Below the pieces are notes generated by a model that ran no database searches, was not told where the DNA came from, and saw only the letters and a list, made by a program, of their open reading frames with translations. Below are positions 1 through 6,975 of a DNA stretch of 64,000 nt, one piece after another. Position 1 is the stretch's first letter, and each line of letters opens with the position of its first letter. The stretch comes from Spirochaetota bacterium (lineage in GTDB: Bacteria; Spirochaetota; UBA4802; UBA5550), in the NCBI GenBank assembly GCA_016928865.1, contig JAFGJX010000062.1:1-64000 (forward strand), in the 5' to 3' direction. Position numbers and translations under genes: made by a program.

Positions 1-131
1 CTCCAAGATGAGATTTCCCTTGGCCTTCGGGCCACTGAAGACTCCTTGAAGACTACAAGGTTGATAGGCTGGAGGTGTAAGCGCAGCAATGTGTTCAGCC
101 GACCAGTACTAATCAGTCGTGAGGCTTGACC
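1..131 (+). rRNA. 23S ribosomal RNA, 3' end (partial)
   Basis: The first ~130 bases match the conserved 3' end of bacterial 23S rRNA: TTGATAGGCTGGAGGTGTAA at about 61-80, GTACTAATC near 106-114, and the terminal GTGAGGCTTGACC ending near 131. The gene begins outside the window. A strong terminator follows within ten bases, so transcription appears to end here with no linked 5S gene. The exact mature 3' end is approximate. Confidence 0.93.
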
Positions 132-139
132 ATATTATA

Positions 140-176
140 ATACGCCCAGGGCACATGCCCTGGGCGTATTTTTTTG
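140..176 (+). terminator. Rho-independent terminator of the rRNA transcript
   Basis: A near-perfect 14-bp stem, ATACGCCCAGGGCA (140-153) against TGCCCTGGGCGTAT (156-169), is followed by a run of eight T on the plus strand. This is a textbook intrinsic terminator just after the 23S end. From 177 to 357 I see no 5S rRNA, tRNA or other gene. Confidence 0.92.
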
Positions 177-357
177 TACGTATGTCTGTTTGCACTTTTG
201 TGTCCGCTGTCATTGCGCCGGTTGAAAGGAAATAATTTTCTTGTTGTATTATGCCTGCCGGTCTGATACAGGTTGTTATCCGGAAAATGTCTGCAGCGAC
301 AAAGACTGAATGAAGCTTATGCGCTGGAATTGTTAAAACAGCTTCGGGGATGCTTAC

Positions 358-681
358 ATGGAGATATATTCTCGTGAGTATAAATCGCATATCATACTCG
401 TTCCGAATGGTGATATAGATTATTTCAGCGTCGGCGAATTGAAAAATGCGGTTTTTAAGCTGATACAGGGAAAAATCAGGAGTATTATAATCGACCTGAA
501 AAAAGTGGAATATATTGACTCCTCGGGTTTCGGCCTGATTGTCGCAGCGTGCCGGGCGATGAATGATTACAACGGGAAGCTGGGCCTCATGAATGTTCGG
601 GACGATATCATGGCCCTGTTGAAGCTGGCAACATTCAATACGATAATGGATATCTATAAAAGCGAACGGGAATTAAAATAG
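358..681 (+). CDS. STAS-domain anti-sigma factor antagonist
   Basis: This 107-residue protein is a single STAS domain of the SpoIIAA/RsbV type, the usual length for the family. The hallmark loop YIDSSGFGLI (Asp54-Ser55-Ser56-Gly57) holds the serine that partner-switching kinases phosphorylate. Such proteins, when unphosphorylated, bind an anti-sigma or HATPase kinase and release its target. No sigma factor or SpoIIE phosphatase lies next to it; the downstream neighbour, a histidine kinase, is on the opposite strand. A related STAS-like/HATPase pair occurs at 57288-58191, but a link between them is only a guess. The ATG at 358 is preceded by a weak GGGG about eight bases upstream. The family call is firm; the partner is unknown. 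Confidence 0.9.
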   Translation: MEIYSREYKSHIILVPNGDIDYFSVGELKNAVFKLIQGKIRSIIIDLKKVEYIDSSGFGLIVAACRAMNDYNGKLGLMNVRDDIMALLKLATFNTIMDIYKSERELK

Positions 682-744
682 ATCCGGAATGATGCGATTC
701 CTGATTGAACTGATCTGCAGGCTGTTGGCTGCGGATGAAGCCGA

Positions 745-2205
745 TTATACAGAGATACTGGTTTCTACAGGGAAACGGATGGTGAATTGTGTTCCCAGGT
801 TGTCTGATTGGATGTCGACAACGGCTTTGTGATCCTTAAGGATTTTACTGCAGATAGAGAGCCCTATTCCGGTACCATGGTGCCTCCTCTTGGTGGTGAA
901 AAACGGCGACCAGATTCGGTGTTTGATCTCCTCGGATATGCCGCTCCCGTTGTCCTGAATGATCATCATGACCGCTCCTTCTGCGGCGGATGTTGTGATC
1001 CGAATAACCCCGCTTTCTTCAGGCGAATCATATGCCTTCTCGAGTATCGCGTCCTTTGAATTCATTATGATATTAACGATCAGCTGTTCAAGAGAAATCT
1101 TGTCGCCGGGTATCTTGGGGATGGTGTCGTCAAGGACGAATACAAGGTCGATGTTTTTTTTCTTGAGTTGAATATTGATAAGGTCGATTGCCTCGAGGAT
1201 AACCTTGTTAAGATCAACCTGCCTGATAGAAAACGGATTTTTTTTGGAGAAGTTCCTGATGTGATCGATGATGGACGATGATTTGTCGACCAGCGAACAT
1301 ATCTTCAAGAGTTCAGACACTGCCTGGAGATTTTCAAACTCTTCGGAGTTTATATCATCAATCATGTTCTGGGCGATTCCTTTGATCCCGGTCAGCGGCT
1401 GGGCGAGCTCGTGAGCGATCCCGGTGGTCAGCTCCGCAAGGCTTGCATGACGCGCCATCTGCGACAGTTCAAGGTCTTTTTCAACTATTATCTTTCTGCA
1501 CGATTCATTGCTCTGCTTAAGTCGGGTTATACGATGTGTTAACTTTTTGTTTAATTCGTTAATCACGGAGAATTGCCTGAGGATGCCGGACATGCGTTTT
1601 TTTAGATTGTATGCCATGAGCAATGAGACCGCAATGCTCATCAGTCCGGCAGATAAAATAAGGTGGATTTCATTCAGCATGTATACGGTAAGGGAGAGAT
1701 ATGCAAAATTCAGGGAAATCAGTACGATAAAAAACACCGATATCAACTCGTGCCTGCCGGGAAAAACAATGTAGATGATATAGAGGTAGAAAAGTACATG
1801 GAGGAGATATATCAGCAGCCGATATTTGCCCGGGATGATAAGACAGGCGATAAGCGCGGCAGCGGAGACCAGATAGATCGGCAGGATGGAAGAATGGCGA
1901 TACTGGTTATACTTGTGCCTTATTATTGTGGAGAGCGTAATGGGATATAAGCATAATCCAAGCACGGTCATGAAGGGTATGGCTTCTATTTCCAGCAGCT
2001 TGTTGTAGCGCAAAAAGATCGGGGTGACGATAAGCAGCATGGCCGCGCTATTGGGAAGGAGCCGTTTGGCAAATCCGATAAAAAAGAACAGGACTCCAAT
2101 GCACAGCTCTACGACCGAGGTGTAGAATATGAAATTTATTGCTATGGGATAGAGTATTTCCATGCGGTGACATAATTTCCCGGAATTAATAACTTCAATT
2201 GACAT
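745..2205 (-). CDS. Membrane sensor histidine kinase
   Basis: The N-terminal ~210 residues are a run of about six or seven hydrophobic helices with no recognised periplasmic domain. A short coiled linker follows, then a HisKA dimerisation domain with the phosphoacceptor at His265 in HELAQPLTGIKG. The C-terminal HATPase domain shows an N box (IVNIIMNSKDAI), G1 (DNGSGI) and G2 (GTGIGLSICSK). It should autophosphorylate and pass phosphate to a response regulator; none is encoded nearby, so it is an orphan kinase here. The multi-helix input region suggests sensing within the membrane. The start is uncertain: 2205 or ATG 2163, neither with a clear ribosome-binding site. It is divergent from ychF. 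Confidence 0.9.
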   Translation of the reverse strand: MSIEVINSGKLCHRMEILYPIAINFIFYTSVVELCIGVLFFFIGFAKRLLPNSAAMLLIVTPIFLRYNKLLEIEAIPFMTVLGLCLYPITLSTIIRHKYNQYRHSSILPIYLVSAAALIACLIIPGKYRLLIYLLHVLFYLYIIYIVFPGRHELISVFFIVLISLNFAYLSLTVYMLNEIHLILSAGLMSIAVSLLMAYNLKKRMSGILRQFSVINELNKKLTHRITRLKQSNESCRKIIVEKDLELSQMARHASLAELTTGIAHELAQPLTGIKGIAQNMIDDINSEEFENLQAVSELLKICSLVDKSSSIIDHIRNFSKKNPFSIRQVDLNKVILEAIDLINIQLKKKNIDLVFVLDDTIPKIPGDKISLEQLIVNIIMNSKDAILEKAYDSPEESGVIRITTSAAEGAVMMIIQDNGSGISEEIKHRIWSPFFTTKRRHHGTGIGLSICSKILKDHKAVVDIQSDNLGTQFTIRFPVETSISV

Positions 2206-2312
2206 CTAGAGTAAAAATTTGTAACATGTCAATGTTTTATTGGGTCTCCGCGACTCATAATCGTCGCATGCGTCCGGGCGCTTTTGCAATCATACAAAAC
2301 AGGAAAAAGAAT

Positions 2313-3398
2313 ATGGGCGTTGCATGCGGTATCATCGGCCTCCCGAATGTGGGTAAGTCCACAATTTTTAACGCGCTCTCCGGAGCGGGCGCGCAGATGG
2401 CGAACTACCCATTCTGCACCATTGAACCGAACAGAGGGGTAGTGCCCGTCCCTGACGAAAGGCTCAAAACAATCGCCGCGCTAATTCATAAAGAGAATCC
2501 CATTCCGACCAGGATCGAGTTTATTGACGTAGCGGGTCTTGTCGCGGGAGCCTCAAAGGGAGAGGGCCTCGGCAACAAGTTTCTGGGACACATTCGAAAC
2601 GTCGATGCGCTGGTACATGCGGTCCGATGTTTTTCGAATGATGACGTGGTGCATGTGACCGGGGACGTTGACCCGATACGCGATATCGAGATCATCAACA
2701 CCGAGTTGATCCTCGCTGATATCGAAGTTCTCGAGCGGGGACTGGACAAGGAACAGAAGCTCGCGCGCGGCGGGGACAAGACGTCACGGATGAAAAGCGC
2801 CATGTTTGAGCATATGATTGCCCATCTGAACGGGGGAAACATGCTCTGCACCCTTGAAATGGGGGAGGAAGAGCGGCATCTGCTCGCTGAATTCGGTGTT
2901 ATTACCGACAAACCGGTCATATATCTGGCAAATGTCGACGAGGAGAAGAATTCCAGAAAATACGTAGAGACCATCGCAGGCTACGCGGAGAAGCAGGGGG
3001 CGCGGCATCTGTATCTGATCGGCAAGCTCGAGGAAGAGATATCCGAGCTGCCTGAGGGCGAGAAGCGGGAATACCTTGATGCGATGGGGGTGGAGGAGTC
3101 CGGGCTTGACCGTCTCATCAAAACGGCGTACTCTCTTCTCGATCTCATCACCTACTATACCGCCGCGACCGACCTGCAGGCGTGGACCGTCAGGACAGGG
3201 ACCCCGGCTGCTACTGCGGCCGGGAAGATCCATACCGACTTTGAGCGGGGATTCATCCGCGCCGAGGTATACCGGTATCAGGATCTGGAAACCCACGGCT
3301 CCGAAAAGGCGGTTCGGGAACACGGGCTGTTTCGATCAGAGGGCAGGGATTACGTAGTGCAGGATGGCGATATCATTAAATATTTATTCAATGTATAG
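2313..3398 (+). CDS. ychF: Redox-regulated ATPase YchF (OLA1 family)
   Basis: This 361-residue protein matches the usual YchF length (~363). The P-loop GLPNVGKST sits at residues 9-17, the switch region reads NYPFCTIEPNRGVVPVPD, and the G3 motif is DVAGLV. The nucleotide-specificity motif is NVDE instead of NKxD, as in OLA1/YchF proteins that prefer ATP. A helical domain and a C-terminal TGS domain follow. YchF binds ribosomes and is linked to translation and oxidative-stress control. The reading frame stays open further upstream, but the family N-terminus begins MGVACGIIG, and an AGGA at 2301 supports ATG 2313. Next downstream is a steroid-reductase-like gene on the same strand, 41 bases away. 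Confidence 0.97.
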   Translation: MGVACGIIGLPNVGKSTIFNALSGAGAQMANYPFCTIEPNRGVVPVPDERLKTIAALIHKENPIPTRIEFIDVAGLVAGASKGEGLGNKFLGHIRNVDALVHAVRCFSNDDVVHVTGDVDPIRDIEIINTELILADIEVLERGLDKEQKLARGGDKTSRMKSAMFEHMIAHLNGGNMLCTLEMGEEERHLLAEFGVITDKPVIYLANVDEEKNSRKYVETIAGYAEKQGARHLYLIGKLEEEISELPEGEKREYLDAMGVEESGLDRLIKTAYSLLDLITYYTAATDLQAWTVRTGTPAATAAGKIHTDFERGFIRAEVYRYQDLETHGSEKAVREHGLFRSEGRDYVVQDGDIIKYLFNV

Positions 3399-3439
3399 AG
3401 ATTTTTAAATATTTTCAATTAATACCGGAAGGCAAAAAA

Positions 3440-4204
3440 ATGATTGAACGTCAGATATATCCGATTGTCCTTTATGGCTTCATGGGGGTGGCGGTCATTA
3501 CGTTTATCGCTCTCTTCTTTATTACAGCGCCCTACGGCAGGCACGCGAAAAAGGGCTGGGGCTTTCTGGTGCCGAATAAGGCCGCGTGGGTCATTATGGA
3601 GGCACCTGCGTCACTTCTTTTTCTGCTATATTTTCTGATCAGCGACAAAAATATTACGGCCACGCTCATTGCCCTGCAGATCATATGGCAGATTCATTAT
3701 TTTCATCGATCGTTTATATTTCCTTTCATGCTGCGAAGCGATGAGAAGGTGGCGGTGTCCATTATCATATTTGGCATGATCTTCAATTCGATTAACACGT
3801 ATATCCAGGGAAGATGGGTTTACGCCTTTTCGCCCGATAGCGCCTACCAGGCCGCATGGCTGACCGATCCGCGATTCATCGCAGGGGTCCTTATCTTTGC
3901 TGCAGGTTTTATCATCAACAAGCACTCCGATGCCATAACCCGGCGGTTATGGGACCCGGATAACCCGGGCTATAAAATTCCGTACGGAGGAATGTTCCGG
4001 TTTGTTTCCTCGCCAAATTATCTGGGCGAAATCATCACCTGGATCGGATGGGCGCTCATGACATGGTCGCTGGCAGGGCTCTTCTTCGTCGTCTGGACAG
4101 CGGCAAACCTCGTTCCAAGGGCGCGGGCGAATCATCAATGGTATCTGGAAAAATTTCCGGATTATCCAAAGGATCGGAAAGTGATTATTCCCGGCGTGTA
4201 TTAG
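3440..4204 (+). CDS. Steroid 5-alpha-reductase-like membrane enzyme
   Basis: This 254-residue integral membrane protein has about six hydrophobic helices and a C-terminal domain of the 3-oxo-5-alpha-steroid 4-dehydrogenase family. The signature is unusually complete: PYGGMFRFVSSPNYLGEI, a WxxWALMTWSL helix, NLVPRARANHQWY and a terminal FPDYPKDRKVIIPGVY. These resemble human SRD5A1 and the C-terminal NADPH-binding region. The family reduces a C=C conjugated to a carbonyl using NADPH. The bacterial substrate is unknown and may be a sterol, an isoprenoid or an enoyl lipid. It starts with a good AGGC-type site upstream of ATG 3440. Its 3' end overlaps the convergent gene at 4185 by 20 bases. Confidence 0.88.
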   Translation: MIERQIYPIVLYGFMGVAVITFIALFFITAPYGRHAKKGWGFLVPNKAAWVIMEAPASLLFLLYFLISDKNITATLIALQIIWQIHYFHRSFIFPFMLRSDEKVAVSIIIFGMIFNSINTYIQGRWVYAFSPDSAYQAAWLTDPRFIAGVLIFAAGFIINKHSDAITRRLWDPDNPGYKIPYGGMFRFVSSPNYLGEIITWIGWALMTWSLAGLFFVVWTAANLVPRARANHQWYLEKFPDYPKDRKVIIPGVY

Positions 4205-4901
4205 AAGCAGAGTCGTATTTATCGTATGCGGCCTTGAGATCGTTGAGTTTTTGCTTCTTGTCCCGGATGCCACTCCGGTAGCCGGTTATTATCCTGCCGA
4301 AATCGATATCACCGGTGATGATCCTCTTTCGCTCGGTTTCGATAAATCCGAGGTCCGTGGTTATCTTTACCTGGCTTGCAACCCTGGCGTATTTCATGAC
4401 GCTGTCCCAGTAGGGAAGGGCTTCGGCATAATATCTGTCAGCGATATCAAGGCTTTCGTTGATTTCCTTCGCGTAATCCCAGTTGTAAAAAAGGATCTTC
4501 TGCTTGTCATAACGAGAGGCAATCGAGAGGTATCCGCGCATGATTAGCATGTTGATATGCATATACATCAGGTTTCGGTACTTGAAATATTCGCTGTCGG
4601 ACTCCACCCTCACAAGGGCCATCGAAGGATGCCTGAACTTGCACTGGAGGGCGGTTTTAAGGCGCTCGATGTTTTTTCTTAAGGTATTTTCGTTATAGTA
4701 CAGCTTCAACCCGTACAGTTCGTAATAGTCTTCCAGGTAATGCGGAACCGTCTGGTAGTGAAGGCGCACCCGGGGGATATAGTCTGAAAACGGCACATGC
4801 CGGTTGCGTTCAGATTTTTTGCTGAAATACTGATACTGATAATCCTCCGCGCAGAGGGAAACGGCGGCGAATACAAGCATGATTATAATCAAATTTTTCA
4901 T
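4185..4901 (-). CDS. Exported protein of unknown function
   Basis: This 238-residue protein starts with a signal peptide (MKNLIIIMLVFAAVSLCAED), probably cut by signal peptidase I after LCA. The mature part is charged, rich in Tyr, Arg and Lys, and predicted mostly helical, with stretches such as NESLDIADRYYAEALPYWDS that resemble TPR-like or tetrahelical repeats. I do not recognise a family. The cysteine at the signal end is not in a good lipobox because Leu precedes it. The gene overlaps the 3' end of the steroid-reductase-like gene by 20 bases in convergent orientation. A periplasmic location is likely; function is unknown. Confidence 0.75.
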   Translation of the reverse strand: MKNLIIIMLVFAAVSLCAEDYQYQYFSKKSERNRHVPFSDYIPRVRLHYQTVPHYLEDYYELYGLKLYYNENTLRKNIERLKTALQCKFRHPSMALVRVESDSEYFKYRNLMYMHINMLIMRGYLSIASRYDKQKILFYNWDYAKEINESLDIADRYYAEALPYWDSVMKYARVASQVKITTDLGFIETERKRIITGDIDFGRIITGYRSGIRDKKQKLNDLKAAYDKYDSASNTRRE

Positions 4902-5014
4902 GAATCAGAAGTCTTTAGATATATCAATGTTAACAACATAGGTTCACAATGTAGTATCGGATAATTATATGGAAAAATTAAGCGGTATTACTAATCTGGA
5001 GGGAAACCCCGTGA

Positions 5015-5845
5015 TCACTCAGTAAAAAAGAGCTCGAGATATTCTTTCAGGGCTCTAGTATATTCAAGCTTGATGCCGGTTTCTACCGCCCAGGCAGAAT
5101 CAGGGAATATGCTCAGGGCGGCGCTGAATATCTTTTCTGCCTCGATGATATTGGAAAAAGCCATGCTCTTCTTGAAGTGGCCGCGGTTGTGGCGATCATA
5201 AAAAATCTCCTTGTGCGCTTCATGGAGGTGTTCATCGCCCTTGCGGTACACGCGGTACGCTTCAACATCGGTCTGGTTGGTGTAAGAATCGATAATATTC
5301 AGGCATTCTGAAGCCCGGTAGAAATAATAAAGCATGGTCGTGAATACGTCAAAGTGTTCAATCAGTTCAGGATCATCAGTATTATTCTTCAAACGGCGTA
5401 TGGCGTGATAGCACTTGCGCAATGAAAAGACCATCTTGTTGAATACGGCCCTGTTGGAGACCTTCTCCCGGACAGGCAGGTTATACAGGCCGTACTGGAA
5501 ATACCGGTATAGGGCGTCCTTGGATGTCTCGCGGAGATTAATGAATTGCTTGGTAAGAATTTCGCTATCGATTATGTCCTTATAGGGTCTTTTCTCCTTG
5601 TTCTGACCGGCTTGTCCTTTTTCTGGCTGATCCTCCTGCGGGGTCTCTTCCCTGAAACGACAGCTCATGACCATGGAATACGCCAGGTTAAGCTTGGTCA
5701 TGGCATGGGTTGCCCATTCCGCACGGTGAGGGTTTTTATCAGGATGAAATTTGAATGCAAGCTTCTTGTATGCGGCGGATATCTGCTCATCCGATGCGCT
5801 CGCATCGACATTTAAAAATCTATAATACTGTTCAATGCTGTCCAA
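5015..5845 (-). CDS. DnaJ-domain protein
   Basis: The N-terminus is a J domain (YYRFLNVDASASDEQISAAY, then FHPDKNP with the HPD triad), which stimulates DnaK-type Hsp70 ATPases. The remaining ~200 residues are helical and lack the Gly/Phe-rich, zinc-finger and C-terminal substrate domains of DnaJ, so this is a class C J-protein with a specialised role. I chose TTG 5845 because GGAGG lies four bases upstream and it begins directly before the J domain. ATG 5866 and TTG 5899 are in-frame alternatives without a clear ribosome-binding site. It is divergent from lexA. The Hsp70 partner and client are not visible here. Confidence 0.85.
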   Translation of the reverse strand: MDSIEQYYRFLNVDASASDEQISAAYKKLAFKFHPDKNPHRAEWATHAMTKLNLAYSMVMSCRFREETPQEDQPEKGQAGQNKEKRPYKDIIDSEILTKQFINLRETSKDALYRYFQYGLYNLPVREKVSNRAVFNKMVFSLRKCYHAIRRLKNNTDDPELIEHFDVFTTMLYYFYRASECLNIIDSYTNQTDVEAYRVYRKGDEHLHEAHKEIFYDRHNRGHFKKSMAFSNIIEAEKIFSAALSIFPDSAWAVETGIKLEYTRALKEYLELFFTE

Positions 5846-5925
5846 AAAACCTCCAGGCCTTGTCATGTAATATGGGTGCGCTCGTAGCACCAGCTCCAAG
5901 GCTCGCTGAGTCGAACACGGATTAA

Positions 5926-5939
5926 ATTAATATATTAAT
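5926..5939. repeat. Perfect AT palindrome upstream of lexA
   Basis: ATTAATATATTAAT is a perfect 14-bp palindrome in the AT-rich gap between the divergent DnaJ-domain and lexA genes. It could be an operator, but short AT palindromes arise easily by chance in such sequence. Confidence 0.3.
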
Positions 5940-6047
5940 GACTTGATTTAAATTATTCATTATGAAGTTGTTCCTAACGGAAACATCTTTTGCGACTCTT
6001 CATTTTTTTTCATTTTTTTTTTATTTCAAGAATAAAAAGAATTTTTG

Positions 6048-6077
6048 TTGACATATAAACTCATGTATGCTTATTAT
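6048..6077 (+). promoter_or_regulatory. lexA promoter
   Basis: A perfect -35 TTGACA at 6048-6053 and a -10 TATTAT at 6072-6077 are separated by 18 bases, about 30 bases upstream of the lexA start. An inverted repeat, TATTAT (6072-6077) and ATAATA (6086-6091), overlaps the -10 and the expected start site and is a candidate LexA operator. The Leptospira-type box TTTG-N5-CAAA is not present in intact form. Confidence 0.65.
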
Positions 6078-6107
6078 TTGTATAGATAATATGTCGGGGG
6101 ACTTTCA

Positions 6108-6728
6108 ATGGCATCAAAAGAAAAATTAAAACAGCTTACGGACAAACAGGAAAAAATCTTCGTTTTTATAAAGGAGTCAATACGAGACTCGGGTTTTCCT
6201 CCAACAGTGCGTGAAATCGGGGAAAAATTTCATATCACCGTAAAGGGCGCGTATGATCATGTCAAGGCCATTGAAAAAAAAGGCTTTATAAAAACCGAGC
6301 AAAACAAGTCACGCGCGATTGTAGTCCTCAATGAAGAAGAAGAGATTCCGGTTGATGCAATTAATGTCCCTCTTCTCGGCAGAATTGCTGCCGGTTCTCC
6401 AATTATGGCTCAGGAAAATGTAGAGGAATATCTCAGCTTTCCCAAATCAATGTTCAGAAGCGGTGATTATTTTGCCCTTCATGTCAAAGGGGATTCCATG
6501 ATAGAAGGCGGAATCAATGACGGCGATATCGCAATAATAAAAAAACAGAATAACTGCAATAATGGAGATATTGTTGCCGCATTACTTGAAGATGAGGCTA
6601 CCTTAAAGCGCCTTAAGATTACCGGTAATAAAGCAATGCTTATGCCTGAAAATGCAGCATACCAGCCGATTGTTGCTGAAAATATCGCAATAATGGGGAA
6701 GCTTGTTGCGCTGTTCCGCAAGTATTAA
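6108..6728 (+). CDS. lexA: LexA SOS transcriptional repressor
   Basis: This 206-residue protein has the LexA layout. Residues 1-75 form a winged helix-turn-helix (GFPPTVREIGEKF, then recognition helix VKGAYDHVKAIEKKG). Next come the Ala-Gly autocleavage site in RIAAGSP and the S24 peptidase domain, with catalytic Ser in GDSMIEGG and Lys in DEATLKRL. It represses DNA-damage genes and cleaves itself when bound to RecA filaments. The recognition helix is unlike that of E. coli or Bacillus and resembles my memory of Leptospira LexA, so the operator should differ from both. A strong promoter lies upstream. No other SOS gene is adjacent, and umuDC or recA is not seen. Confidence 0.96.
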   Translation: MASKEKLKQLTDKQEKIFVFIKESIRDSGFPPTVREIGEKFHITVKGAYDHVKAIEKKGFIKTEQNKSRAIVVLNEEEEIPVDAINVPLLGRIAAGSPIMAQENVEEYLSFPKSMFRSGDYFALHVKGDSMIEGGINDGDIAIIKKQNNCNNGDIVAALLEDEATLKRLKITGNKAMLMPENAAYQPIVAENIAIMGKLVALFRKY

Positions 6729-6975
6729 TATCTGTATACAGCCTCTGTTTGTACATGCCAGTTTGTTTAATCCCAGATAATAAAATTATCGTGCTTGACT
6801 CATCGTATGGATTCATGCAATTTTTTTGTGGCAAGTTTTCCCAAAAATTTAAAGAAGTGTCAAATGCTACGTTTTATTTAAGAATGTAGTAAGAGCCCGG
6901 TCATGAATTAAAATCATGTATCCGGTGATGGATCGACAGGGTGAAACGCGGAACAAATAAGTGCGGGTTATACCT

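Noticed and set aside
4842-4901. A lipobox in the exported protein at 4185-4901
   Set aside because: The residue before the cysteine is Leu, unlike the usual Gly, Ala or Ser, so signal peptidase I cleavage is more likely.
5895-5925. A T-loop-like GTTCGACTC on the minus strand, suggesting a tRNA end
   Set aside because: The flanking bases do not form the T-stem or acceptor stem, and no anticodon arm can be drawn.
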